From NCBI RefSeq assembly GCF_018860705.1, contig NZ_JAHKQA010000002.1, forward strand, positions 62,001-126,000: 64,000 bases of DNA. The letters run 5' to 3'. The position numbers and the translations under genes were made by a program. The stretch is from Citreicella sp. C3M06 (GTDB lineage Bacteria; Pseudomonadota; Alphaproteobacteria; Rhodobacterales; Rhodobacteraceae). Shown piece by piece: positions 1-8,163 of this stretch (the first letter of the stretch is position 1; every line of letters begins with the position of its first letter). The notes under the pieces were generated by a model that made no database searches, was not told where the DNA came from, and was given only the letters and a program-made list of their open reading frames with translations.

Positions 1-273
1 TCGGTGCAGATGCACAGCCACAATTGCGACGAGCAGATCATCATCCTGCAGGGGCAGGCCGAGGCCGAATTCAACGGCGCCCGCCACCCCATAGGCCCGA
101 TGGAGGTGGCGTTCATCCCCAAGGATACCGTGCATTGCTTTCACAACGTCGGTGATCTGCCGGTGCTGATGCTGTTCGTCTATGACGCGGGCAAGGTCAC
201 CCGGACCTTTGCTGCATCCGGGGAAACCGTGGAACACCTGTCCGAGAGCGATCTGGCGCAGCCGCGCAGCTGA
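1..273 (+). CDS. Cupin-domain protein, 5' truncated by window edge
   Basis: The open frame is already running at base 1, so the true start lies upstream. The visible 90 residues form a cupin core: motif 1 is HSHNCDE followed six residues later by Gly (the HxH...E metal ligands), and motif 2 has the Pro...His-x3-Asn arrangement (PKDTVHCFHN). Such small cupins bind a divalent metal and serve as isomerases, dioxygenases or sugar/ligand-binding proteins; the specific role is not visible. It ends 17 bases before the convergent TetR gene. Its nearness to an LLM oxidoreductase and TRAP transporter suggests a part in the same catabolic locus, which is inference. Confidence 0.8.
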   Translation, partial: SVQMHSHNCDEQIIILQGQAEAEFNGARHPIGPMEVAFIPKDTVHCFHNVGDLPVLMLFVYDAGKVTRTFAASGETVEHLSESDLAQPRS

Positions 274-290
274 TCGGTCCGCCGCGCCAG

Positions 291-953
291 TTACCCGGCG
301 TCTGGCGCGGATTGCTGAAGGAACAGGTTCAGCGCCTTGCGGATGACGGCCGGGCGATCAGGGCTGTCGCCCCGGTTGCCCGCCTGCCCCGCGAGCTGGC
401 GCAGTCCGTGGTTCAACAGTCCCCCGTGCAGCAGCCACGGCACGTCGAGCTCGTCGACGGTGACCGCAAAGGCATCCCCCTGCCCCAGTTCAGCCCGGCG
501 TTCGCGCACCATCGGCTTGAGGATCTGCTCCTGCACAACCTCGCGATACCACGCATGTACCTGCGCATCGCGCAGCAGGGCGTAATACCATAGCCGCAGC
601 CAAACCGGCTGAAAGACGATCTCGGTATAAGCCTCGTAGAAGGACTGGAACCGGTCCACCACCGGGCGGCTGCGATCTTGCAGCAGCGCATCCCAGGCCG
701 GGTCCCAGGTTTCGAGAAACACCCGGCTGTAGGCGGCTTCGATCAGGCTTTGTTTGTCGGGAAAGTAGCGATAGAGCAGCGGCTGGGTGATCCCAGCCCG
801 GCGCGCAACCTCGCGGGTGCTGCCATCGAAACCCGTTTCGGCAAACAGATCAACCGCAGCTTGCACGATCTCGGCCCGCCGCGCCGCTGGCGACAACCGT
901 TTGCGAACCGGGGCGGCGCCCTTGTCGCGCTGGCTTTGCTGTCCTTTGGGCAC
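291..953 (-). CDS. TetR/AcrR family transcriptional regulator
   Basis: This 220-residue protein has a TetR helix-turn-helix at about residues 24-72 (a segment ending with TQPLLYRYFPDKQSL) and an all-helical ligand-binding C-terminus without family-specific marks. The start is GTG, chosen because GGAG sits five bases upstream and the residues before the HTH are a typical basic tail. Inverted repeats at 963-983 and 1005-1021 and an ATCGACTGAT element at 1019-1038 lie just upstream, and a near copy of the last lies between the divergent TRAP genes, so it probably represses itself and the TRAP operons. Ligand unknown. Confidence 0.88.
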   Translation of the reverse strand: MPKGQQSQRDKGAAPVRKRLSPAARRAEIVQAAVDLFAETGFDGSTREVARRAGITQPLLYRYFPDKQSLIEAAYSRVFLETWDPAWDALLQDRSRPVVDRFQSFYEAYTEIVFQPVWLRLWYYALLRDAQVHAWYREVVQEQILKPMVRERRAELGQGDAFAVTVDELDVPWLLHGGLLNHGLRQLAGQAGNRGDSPDRPAVIRKALNLFLQQSAPDAG

Positions 954-962
954 TTGAACTCC

Positions 963-983
963 GGCAGGTGGGATATACCTGCC
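963..983. promoter_or_regulatory. Inverted repeat upstream of TetR gene
   Basis: Perfect 7-base arms GGCAGGT / ACCTGCC with a 7-base spacer, ten bases upstream of the GTG start of the TetR gene. Arm and spacer length fit a regulator operator; it could equally be a 5' leader hairpin. Confidence 0.4.
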
Positions 984-1004
984 TTACCAGATAGCGCGCC
1001 CGGC

Positions 1005-1038
1005 AATCAATGTCATTGATTATCGACTGATCAATAAA
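1005..1038. promoter_or_regulatory. Candidate TetR operator region (two elements)
   Basis: A perfect 17-base palindrome, AATCAATG-T-CATTGATT, at 1005-1021 runs directly into ATTATCGACTGATCAATAAA at 1019-1038. The second element is closely matched by ATTTATCGAGTGATAAACAAA at 3153-3173 in the divergent TRAP promoter. The position between the TetR gene and the decayed LLM gene fits autoregulation. Confidence 0.5.
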
Positions 1039-1050
1039 GACGCGATGCCG

Positions 1051-1836
1051 TCACTGCCAGCCTGACACCATCTGACGGTCGGAATACCCGAAACACTGCT
1101 GGATCACATCTTCGAGCAGGATCATCGAGCGCAGCGCCCGCGCGACATCAGCCCAAGGGTGATCGGCCAGCACCAACGTGCCAAACACCGCCGTGGCGCG
1201 GGTGATCTGCAACAGCTTGTCGGCAACCGCGCCCGGATCGCCGTAAAGCACACAAGCGTCGATCGCCTCGTCGATGCGGGCCTTGCGGGCGTCTGGGCCC
1301 AGAATGTCGCGAAAATAGCTCCGACAGGGGCTGGCGGGCGCCATCACCATGTCGCGGGCCGTGGCGGCATCGTCAGCGATCAGCACCGAGCGCGCCACAC
1401 GCCAGTCGCCGGGATGGGCACAGCGACCGGCCCGTGTGCAGCCGGTGACATGGGCGCTCCAGTGCCGCGACAGGGTTTCGGTATCGGCCCAACTGACGGA
1501 AAACGGGGCCCGGCGTGGGCCTGCGGCAATCGTTTGCGCGGCCTGAATCTGCGGAGAAACAAAGACGCCCTGGTCGGTTTCGCCAGTGCTCTGGGTCACT
1601 CCGCGCGTGCTGGCGAGGCGAAGCCCGGGCGGGCAGATGGCGGTGCTGCGCAGTTCGAGACAGGCTTCGCCCTCTGGTCCGCGCGGGCCGCTGCGGCGGG
1701 TTTCCGAACCCGCCACCGGGACATAGAATTCCGAAAACCCAAGCGCACGGGCGACGCTTGAGCGTCCGCAATCTTGGGCTCCGAAGCGTTCAGAGCGGTG
1801 ATGTTCGGGCGGAACGAACAGGTATCCCAGTTTCAT
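1051..1836 (-). pseudogene. Decayed LLM-class flavin-dependent oxidoreductase (internal deletion)
   Basis: The frame is open for 261 residues from an ATG with GGGAGGAGG upstream, but members of this family, including the intact paralogue at 5248-6357, are about 370 residues. The first ~40 residues match the start of the paralogue (MKL...; LGFSEFY versus LGFAEAY). The last ~140 residues match its C-terminal half (DWRVARSVLIADD versus DWRVAKNICVADD; GDPGAVADKLLQI versus GDAQSVADQILAL). The intervening barrel with the conserved GISPGG region is replaced by a short Arg/Pro-rich stretch that looks out of frame. I read this as an internally deleted, probably non-functional copy. The alternative is a true short variant, which I consider unlikely. 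Confidence 0.65.
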
Positions 1837-1972
1837 TGCGGCCTCCTCCCAAAGGCGAGGGCCCCGGCGCGGCCCCTGCCCGTGATGATACGGGCAGGGC
1901 AGTGCGCTTTTGAAATGACATCTGCAGACGAAAGGCATCAGGAAACCTGATACCCTCCGCGTCGTGCCTGCG

Positions 1973-3052
1973 TCAGTTCAGGACGTATTCCACCGGCCAG
2001 TGATGCCCGCCATCGCGCGCCGCATCGATGAAATCCTGCAATACCTTGGTTCCGGGCATCCCGCGCGAATCCGCCTCGGCGGCGCTTTTGCGCGGCAGCT
2101 CCGATAGGCTGCTGGCCCATTGTGCGCGCACGTCCTCGGGCAACTCGTTGATGATCGCGCCGTTTTCGCGCAGCGCCGCCAGCCCCGCAGCCTGACTGTC
2201 ATCCATCGCCTTGCCATTGCTGGCTTCCCAGGCCCGGCCCACCTCTTCGATGATGACGCGCAGATCGTCGGGCAGCGCCTCCATCTTGCGCTGGTTAGCG
2301 GTCATCACCACCACCGGCATCGCGCCATATCCGATCAGCGTGTAATAGGGCGCCGGTTCGTAATACTTGAAGCCATTGTAGCCCGCCGGGGTCATCAGCC
2401 AGCCGTCGTAAACGCCGGTCTTCATTGCCATGTAGCCTTCGGGCAAGCTGGATTGCACCGGCACCGCTCCGGCGTATTCCAGCCACGGCAGGTTCGGACC
2501 CGCGCCGCCGATCTTGACCCCCTTGAGATCCTCGACCGTTTTCCATTCATCGACAGTGCCCAGATGGTAATTGTCCCATGCGCCGAGGCCCAGCAGCACC
2601 TGACCGAATTCCTTTTCGAACTGTTCCGACAGCCATGGGTTCTTGTCATAGACCACCCGCACCGCCGAAATCGCATCCGATGTTGCCTGCGGGCCGAACG
2701 GTTCGAAATACGGGAAATTGTGCAGGTACAGGTTCGACGGCTCGAAGCACACGCAATAGCCGCCAAAATCCAGCAGGCCGGTCTGCACCGCCTCAAGCGT
2801 TTCGGACACGCCCGCGATGCCGCCCCCGTAGGATTCGATGAAATTGACCTTGTGCTCGGTCTCTTCGGCGGCGCGACGTTTGACCTCGGTGACGAAGAAA
2901 TCCGACATCGTGGTCACGTAGGGCGCTGGCCCCTTGGGGTGACCCGAGCCGATGCGGAATGTGAAACTGTCGGCCTGCGCCGCCGATGCCGCGCATGTAA
3001 GCGCCAGTGCGGTGCCGACGACAGCCGTCGAATGCCTGTGTGTGAAGCGCAT
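1973..3052 (-). CDS. dctP: TRAP transporter solute-binding protein (DctP family)
   Basis: This 359-residue protein has a clear Sec signal peptide (about residues 1-27, ending AAQA) and a DctP fold (the GVSETLEAVQTGLLDFGGYC segment and the later GLKIGG-like DLKGVKIGG segment). It delivers a periplasmic ligand, usually an organic acid, to the membrane subunits. It is transcribed away from its partners DctQ and DctM (3235 and 3743, plus strand), with the shared promoter region between 3053 and 3234. The start is ATG with GGGGAGGAG upstream. The ligand is unknown; the nearby LLM oxidoreductase hints at a substrate oxidised after uptake. Confidence 0.92.
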   Translation of the reverse strand: MRFTHRHSTAVVGTALALTCAASAAQADSFTFRIGSGHPKGPAPYVTTMSDFFVTEVKRRAAEETEHKVNFIESYGGGIAGVSETLEAVQTGLLDFGGYCVCFEPSNLYLHNFPYFEPFGPQATSDAISAVRVVYDKNPWLSEQFEKEFGQVLLGLGAWDNYHLGTVDEWKTVEDLKGVKIGGAGPNLPWLEYAGAVPVQSSLPEGYMAMKTGVYDGWLMTPAGYNGFKYYEPAPYYTLIGYGAMPVVVMTANQRKMEALPDDLRVIIEEVGRAWEASNGKAMDDSQAAGLAALRENGAIINELPEDVRAQWASSLSELPRKSAAEADSRGMPGTKVLQDFIDAARDGGHHWPVEYVLN

Positions 3053-3152
3053 GAAAATTCTCCTCCCCTTCGATCCGTGGCGCGATTGGCCGGACCGTCT
3101 GGCGGGATATGCACCCGCCGCCTGCCCCGCGCCTTGCAGGAGTGTTACACTA

Positions 3153-3173
3153 ATTTATCGAGTGATAAACAAA
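3153..3173. promoter_or_regulatory. Candidate operator in divergent TRAP promoter
   Basis: TTTATC-GAGT-GATAAA forms an inverted repeat inside ATTTATCGAGTGATAAACAAA, about 100 bases upstream of dctP and 60 bases upstream of dctQ. It matches the element at 1019-1038 upstream of the TetR gene, so both are proposed binding sites of that regulator. Confidence 0.5.
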
Positions 3174-3234
3174 AATCTTGTGGCGAGGCGTCCCTGACCA
3201 TAGGCTCTGCCCGATATCGAAGGTGGAGGAAAAA

Positions 3235-3741
3235 ATGAAATTTCAGACAGCCGTCGCTCGCTGGGCGCATATACTGTCGGCGGGCTGGGTGTTTCTTCTG
3301 GCGTTGCTGATCATCGCGGATGTGGTCGGGCGCACGCTGTTCCTGCACCCCATCGCGGGCACCAAGGAAATCTTGCAGAACTCTGTCATCGCGGTGACCT
3401 TCCTGCAATTGCCGCTGGCGATTCTCACCGGATCGATGCTGCGCACGACGGCGCTGGTGGATGCGCTGGGGCCACGCAGCCGGATGATGATGCGCTGTTT
3501 CGCCTGGACGCTCGGCGCGCTGCTGTTCGCGGCCATCGCCTATGCCTCGCTGCCTGCCGCCTTTGCCGCGGTCCGCCTTGGTGAATACGAAGGCGAAGGC
3601 GCGATGCGCATCTACACATGGCCGGTGCGGTTCCTGCTGATCGTCACCAGCGCGCTTGCCGCCCTTGCCTATCTGTCGACGATGATCGCCGATCTGCGCG
3701 GCGGCGGCGAAGACACCCCCTACTCAACCGTGCGGAACTGA
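3235..3741 (+). CDS. dctQ: TRAP transporter small permease (DctQ family)
   Basis: This 168-residue protein has four hydrophobic segments (about residues 12-35, 50-70, 88-108 and 128-150), the usual DctQ layout. It forms the small membrane subunit that partners DctM at 3743. The start is an ATG preceded by GGTGGAGGA. It ends two bases before dctM, so the two are translationally linked. Confidence 0.9.
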   Translation: MKFQTAVARWAHILSAGWVFLLALLIIADVVGRTLFLHPIAGTKEILQNSVIAVTFLQLPLAILTGSMLRTTALVDALGPRSRMMMRCFAWTLGALLFAAIAYASLPAAFAAVRLGEYEGEGAMRIYTWPVRFLLIVTSALAALAYLSTMIADLRGGGEDTPYSTVRN

Positions 3742-3742
3742 C

Positions 3743-5059
3743 ATGACATTGATGATTTTCGGGGTCCTCGGCCTCTTGATGCTGTTCATCCTGATGGGCG
3801 TGCCGCTGGCGGTGGCGCTGGGTTCGGTCAGCTTTGTCGGGGTCTACTGGATGCTCGGCAGCCTCGACATTGCCCTGTCGATCCTGAGTTCCACCGCCTA
3901 CGAAGCGCTGCGCAAGGATATCTTCATCATCATCCCGCTGTTCGTGCTGATGGGCGATTTCGTCAGCCGGTCGGGATCGGCCAGCGATCTTTACAGCCTG
4001 TGCAACCGCGCGTTTCGCCGCCTGCCCGGCTGCCTTGGCGTCGCGACCGTGATGGGCAACGCCATCTTTGCCGCGATCACCGGCGTGTCTATTGCCGCCG
4101 CGGCGACGTTTTCGCGCATCGCCTATCCCGAGATGATCGCGCTGGGGTATTCCAAGCGCTTCTCGCTGGGCACGGTCGCGGGCAGCGCCTGCCTCGGGAT
4201 GCTGATCCCGCCGTCGATCCTGATGATCGTCTGGGCGGTGCTGACCGAGCAATCCATCGGGGCGCTGTTCATCGCCGGGCTGGCGCCGGGGCTGCTTTTG
4301 GCGCTGGGTTTCTGCGGCTACTGCGTGTTCTACGCGATCCGCAACCCCGACTGCGCGCCGATGCAGGCCGCCCCCGTGGCCGGTGCAGGCGATTCCGCCG
4401 CGCTGCGGCGACAGATGCTGGGCGGGCTGTCGATCCTTGGGCTGATCGCGCTGGTGATCGGCGGCATCTGGGGCGGCCTGCTGACCCCGACCGAGGCGGC
4501 CGGGTTCGGCACCATCGGGGCCCTGTTGCTGGGCATCGCCAAGGGCATGACCCGCAAGGACATCACCGAGGCCATCTACAACGCCGGGCGCACCACCGCA
4601 CCGATCCTGATCCTGCTGGTGACCGCCTCGATGTATTCGCGCTTTCTGGCGATGGGCGGGGCGACGCAGGTGATCGGCGATCTGATGTTCTCGATCAGCG
4701 AATCGCCGGCGGTGGTCGTGGCGATCATCTTTGGCGTCTGGATCCTGCTGGGCATGTTCATCGATTCGACATCGATCATCCTGCTGACGGTGCCGATCTT
4801 TGCACCGGTGGCCACCTCGCTGGGAATTGATCCGCTGGCCTTTGCGATCTTCGGCATTCTGGTGATCGAGGCGGGGCTGCTGACGCCGCCCTTCGGCATC
4901 CTCGTGTTCACGGTGAAAGCCGCAGCACCGGGGGATGACATCGCGCTTGGCGACATCTTTCGCGGTTCGGTGCCGTTCTGGATCCTGATCCTCGGCGTTG
5001 CGATCCTTGTGCTGCTGTTCCCGGCGCTGAGCACCTGGCTGCCCTACAACCTGATGTAA
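3743..5059 (+). CDS. dctM: TRAP transporter large permease (DctM family)
   Basis: This 438-residue protein has about twelve membrane segments and the family hallmarks: early FVLMGDF, TGVSIAAAATFSRI, LGMLIPPSI and the C-terminal IEAGLLTPPFGILVF. It is the ion-coupled transport subunit for the DctP-bound ligand. The length is normal. It follows dctQ directly and is followed by a 12-bp stem hairpin at 5087-5116. Confidence 0.93.
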   Translation: MTLMIFGVLGLLMLFILMGVPLAVALGSVSFVGVYWMLGSLDIALSILSSTAYEALRKDIFIIIPLFVLMGDFVSRSGSASDLYSLCNRAFRRLPGCLGVATVMGNAIFAAITGVSIAAAATFSRIAYPEMIALGYSKRFSLGTVAGSACLGMLIPPSILMIVWAVLTEQSIGALFIAGLAPGLLLALGFCGYCVFYAIRNPDCAPMQAAPVAGAGDSAALRRQMLGGLSILGLIALVIGGIWGGLLTPTEAAGFGTIGALLLGIAKGMTRKDITEAIYNAGRTTAPILILLVTASMYSRFLAMGGATQVIGDLMFSISESPAVVVAIIFGVWILLGMFIDSTSIILLTVPIFAPVATSLGIDPLAFAIFGILVIEAGLLTPPFGILVFTVKAAAPGDDIALGDIFRGSVPFWILILGVAILVLLFPALSTWLPYNLM

Positions 5060-5086
5060 CGCCGGGCCTGCGGCACGGCCGCACAG

Positions 5087-5116
5087 GCGCCGGTGCCCTT
5101 GAGTGGGCACCGGCGC
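5087..5116 (+). terminator. Hairpin after dctM
   Basis: Perfect 12-bp stem GCGCCGGTGCCC / GGGCACCGGCGC with a 6-base loop, 28 bases after the dctM stop. There is no clear T-run (TGTTGCG follows), so it may act with Rho or as an attenuator before the downstream LLM gene. A weaker 7-bp hairpin follows at 5154-5172. Confidence 0.55.
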
Positions 5117-5247
5117 TGTTGCGCTGCGCGGGTCTTGGCGCGGCGCGGGCAGGCCATCTGAAAACCAGATGGAAGACTTCAGATCTTTTAGATTTTTCTG
5201 CTGCCTCCAGTCCTTCATCACTGTTGGAACACCCAAGGAGGAGCCAA

Positions 5248-6357
5248 ATGAAACTGTCATTCTTTACGATGCCGATCCACCCGCTGGGCAAGCCCTATGC
5301 CCAAAGTCTGGCCGAGGATCGCGAGGCGTTCATTCTGGCCGACAAACTGGGATTTGCCGAAGCCTATTGCGGCGAACACACCACCGATCAGGCCGAGATC
5401 ATCACCTCTTGCGTGGCGTTCCTCGCCAGCCTTGCCTATGAAACCAAAAATATCCGTCTTGGCACCGGCACGGTGAACATGCCCAATTCGCACCCTGCGC
5501 GCGTCGCCGCCGAGGTTGCGATGCTGGATCACATGCTGGAAGGGCGGCTGAATTTCGGCATCTCGCCCGGCGGGCTGATGTCGGACGCCGAGGTGTTCGG
5601 CAGCATGGACAAGGATCGCAACGCGATGTTCGTCGAATGCATCAACATGGTGCTGGATATCTGGGCCGGGGAAGCGCCCTACAATCTCAAGGGCGAGTTC
5701 TGGGAGGTGACGACCGAACGCACCATGATGCGCAACATCGGGCAGGGCGACATCATGAAGCCCTATCAGGACCCGCACCCGCCGATCATCGGCACCGCCG
5801 TGGCGCCGTTTTCCAAGGGCGTCAGCGCCATGGCGGAACGTGGCTGGCAGCCGATCTCGGCGAACTTCCTGCTGCCCAAATGGGCGGCGACCCATTGGCC
5901 GAAATTCGTCGAGGGCTGTGAAAAGGCCGGCATCGTGCCCGATTACAACGACTGGCGCGTGGCCAAGAACATCTGCGTCGCCGACGACATGGAAACCGCG
6001 CGCGCCTATGCTCGCGATCCGGGAAGCCCCTACGTGCTGTATTACAGCCAGCTGCTGACCAAGATGCGCGCCGGGGGCAGGCTCAACCTGTTCAAGGAAG
6101 ACCAGAACATGCCGGATGACGACGTCACGCTGGAATACGTTCTGGACCGGCTGGTGATCCACGGCGATGCGCAATCGGTGGCCGACCAGATCCTTGCCCT
6201 GCGCGAGGTGACCGGGCCGTTCAAGCATCTGGTCTACGCTGGCCACGACTGGACGGATTACGACCTTGGCCGCAAGAGCATGGTGCTCATGGCGGAAAAG
6301 GTCATGCCGCTGCTGACGGACGCGACCAAGAGCGAGCCGATCACCGCCGCCGCCTAA
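5248..6357 (+). CDS. LLM-class flavin-dependent oxidoreductase
   Basis: This 369-residue TIM-barrel flavoprotein belongs to the luciferase-like/limonene-monooxygenase group, which uses reduced FMN from a separate reductase to oxygenate small organics. Visible marks are the N-terminal MPIHP, the GTGTVNMPNSHPARVAAE segment, LDHMLEGRLNFGISPGG and the C-terminal VIHGDAQSVADQILAL. The start is the ATG preceded by AAGGAGGAG, ruling out longer upstream starts. It lies downstream of dctQM in the same direction, suggesting it acts on the TRAP substrate. A decayed relative is at 1051-1836. No reductase gene is visible nearby. Exact substrate not deducible. Confidence 0.88.
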   Translation: MKLSFFTMPIHPLGKPYAQSLAEDREAFILADKLGFAEAYCGEHTTDQAEIITSCVAFLASLAYETKNIRLGTGTVNMPNSHPARVAAEVAMLDHMLEGRLNFGISPGGLMSDAEVFGSMDKDRNAMFVECINMVLDIWAGEAPYNLKGEFWEVTTERTMMRNIGQGDIMKPYQDPHPPIIGTAVAPFSKGVSAMAERGWQPISANFLLPKWAATHWPKFVEGCEKAGIVPDYNDWRVAKNICVADDMETARAYARDPGSPYVLYYSQLLTKMRAGGRLNLFKEDQNMPDDDVTLEYVLDRLVIHGDAQSVADQILALREVTGPFKHLVYAGHDWTDYDLGRKSMVLMAEKVMPLLTDATKSEPITAAA

Positions 6358-6363
6358 GGCAAT

Positions 6364-6391
6364 GGCCCGCGGCGATGCCATGCCGCGGGCC
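6364..6391. terminator. Bidirectional hairpin between convergent genes
   Basis: Perfect 10-bp stem GGCCCGCGGC / GCCGCGGGCC with an 8-base loop, between the convergent LLM gene and the M19 gene. It is placed to end transcription from both sides. Confidence 0.6.
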
Positions 6392-6461
6392 TTCCTGCGC
6401 TGGCTTGTGCGTTGCCCAGCCGCGAACGGCAGCGGAGGGGTTGGCGCAAAAGCCCCCTGCC

Positions 6462-7430
6462 CTACCAGACGCGATCGAGCAGGCTCAGCCAGTTTTCGCC
6501 CATCACCCGGCGGATCTTGGTTTCGGACCAGCCCGCGCGTTGCATCGCTGCGGTCAGGTTGGGGAAATCGGCGATGCTTTCCAGCCCGTCGGGAAATTCG
6601 ACCTGCCAGATCTCGGTCAGCTGACGGGCATAGCCCTTGTCGCGGTTGAGGTATTCGAAGAACTTCGCGCCGTATCCCATGGTGAAATCGGTGCCAAAAC
6701 CCACCCGCTCCTCGCCCACGAGGTTCACGATATAATCGATGGCGGCGACGTAATCATCCACCGTCGCGCCGTTGCCAGCGGCAAGAAACGGCGGGAACAT
6801 GGTCACCCCGACAAAGCCGTCATGCTCGGCGATGAACCGCAGCTGCTCGTCGGATTTGTTGCGCGGATGCGCCTTGAGACCGGCGGGCAGGCAGTGGGAA
6901 TAGGCCACCGGCTTCTTTGACGCGAGGATCACGTCGCGCGAGGTCTTCGGCCCGACGTGGCTGAGATCGCAAAGCATCCCGACCCGGTTCATCTCGGCCA
7001 CCACCTCGTGGCCGAAATCCGACAGACCGCTGTCGGTGCTCTCGTAGCAGCCCGACCCGACGAGGTTCTGGGTGTTGTAGGTCATCTGCACGATGCCGAC
7101 GCCCTGCTCCTTGAACAGTTCGATGAACTCGAGCCGGTCTTCGAAGGCGGTGGTGTTCTGGAAGCCGAGCACGATGCCGGTCTTGCCTGCCGCCTTGGCG
7201 GCGCGGATGTCGGCGGTGCTGCGCGCCTTGACGATCAGGTCGCCATGCTGCTGGAACTGGCGGTTCCACGCGCCGATGTTCAACATCGTGTCACGGAACC
7301 CCTCCCAGACCGAGCAGGTACAGTTGGCCGCCGTCAGCCCGCCGGCCGACATGCTTTCGAACACCGGACGGCCCCAGTCCGAGATGATGAGACCGTCAAA
7401 GACGATGAGATCGTCGTGCAGCGTGGTCAT
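6462..7430 (-). CDS. M19 (renal dipeptidase-like) amidohydrolase, atypical metal site
   Basis: This 322-residue protein of the microsomal dipeptidase family has recognisable later motifs: CDLSHVG, YSHCLPAG, HPRNKSDEQL and GTDF. Classical M19 enzymes begin with a zinc-binding HxD in a DGHxD context; here the equivalent segment (residues 12-18) reads DGLIISD, without the His. The usual bridging Glu position, in the GFQNTTAFED stretch, also looks altered. It may use one metal or a different chemistry. The start is an ATG preceded by GAAGGACCTGAAC, chosen because a longer frame would overlap livF. As last gene of the Liv operon it probably hydrolyses the imported peptide or amide. Confidence 0.8.
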   Translation of the reverse strand: MTTLHDDLIVFDGLIISDWGRPVFESMSAGGLTAANCTCSVWEGFRDTMLNIGAWNRQFQQHGDLIVKARSTADIRAAKAAGKTGIVLGFQNTTAFEDRLEFIELFKEQGVGIVQMTYNTQNLVGSGCYESTDSGLSDFGHEVVAEMNRVGMLCDLSHVGPKTSRDVILASKKPVAYSHCLPAGLKAHPRNKSDEQLRFIAEHDGFVGVTMFPPFLAAGNGATVDDYVAAIDYIVNLVGEERVGFGTDFTMGYGAKFFEYLNRDKGYARQLTEIWQVEFPDGLESIADFPNLTAAMQRAGWSETKIRRVMGENWLSLLDRVW

Positions 7431-7449
7431 GTGTTCAGGTCCTTCAAGG

Positions 7450-8163
7450 TCAGAGATAGATATTGCGCACGATGGCGTCGTGATCGCCCGCCATGGCGCG
7501 GACGTCGCCGCCATCGACCACCTGCCCGTCGCGCAGGACGATGAAGCGGTCGGCGGCGCGAAAGGCGAGGTTGAGGTTCTGCTCGACCATGAGCAGCGTC
7601 ACCCCTTCACTCTTGAGCCGGTCGATGATCTGGGCGATCTCTTCGCAGAACTGCGGCGACAGGCCCCCAGACGGCTCGTCGAGCAGCAAGAGACGCGGGC
7701 GGGACATCAGCGCCCGGCCAATGGCGACCATCTGCTGTTCGCCGCCCGACAGGGTGCGCGTGGCCTGACGGCGGCGCTCTTTCAGGCGCGGGAAGCGCTC
7801 GTAGATGTCGGACAGGGTTTGCGCCTGCTGCTTGCCGCCCCGGCGCATGGCGCCAAGCCGCAGGTTGTCTTCGACCGACAGGTCCGGGAACAGATCCCGC
7901 GCCTGGCTGACCTGCGCGATGCCATGGGCAAAGATCTTGTGCGGCGGCAGGCCGGCGGTCTCGATCCCGTCCAGCATCACCGACCCCGAGGTCGGCGTCA
8001 CGAAGCCGCAGACGGCGTTGAGCGAGGTCGATTTGCCCGACCCGTTCGCCCCCAGCAGCGTCAGGCATTCGCCAGGGTGCACATCGTAGCTTGCGCCGCG
8101 CAGGATCGGTTTCTTGCCGTAGCCCACGTGCAGATCACGGATTTTCAGAAGCGGTTCAGGCAT
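7450..8163 (-). CDS. livF: Branched-chain-type ABC transporter ATP-binding protein
   Basis: This 237-residue ATPase has Walker A LGANGSGKST, signature LSGGEQQMV and Walker B LLLLDEPSGGLSP, with the compact length of LivF. It energises the LivHM permease with LivG. The start ATG at 8163 overlaps the end of livG by eight bases, which fits coupled translation. The neighbouring dipeptidase-like gene suggests that the substrate may be a peptide or modified amino acid rather than leucine itself. Confidence 0.9.
   Translation of the reverse strand: MPEPLLKIRDLHVGYGKKPILRGASYDVHPGECLTLLGANGSGKSTSLNAVCGFVTPTSGSVMLDGIETAGLPPHKIFAHGIAQVSQARDLFPDLSVEDNLRLGAMRRGGKQQAQTLSDIYERFPRLKERRRQATRTLSGGEQQMVAIGRALMSRPRLLLLDEPSGGLSPQFCEEIAQIIDRLKSEGVTLLMVEQNLNLAFRAADRFIVLRDGQVVDGGDVRAMAGDHDAIVRNIYL

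Noticed and set aside
963-983. Riboswitch in the TetR leader
   Set aside because: Only a short inverted repeat is present; the ten-base distance to the start leaves no room for an aptamer.
3644-5260. Long 538-codon minus-strand open frame
   Set aside because: It is antisense to dctQ and dctM, whose translations are clearly TRAP permeases. The translation is rich in Arg, Gln and His with no motif, a GC-bias shadow.
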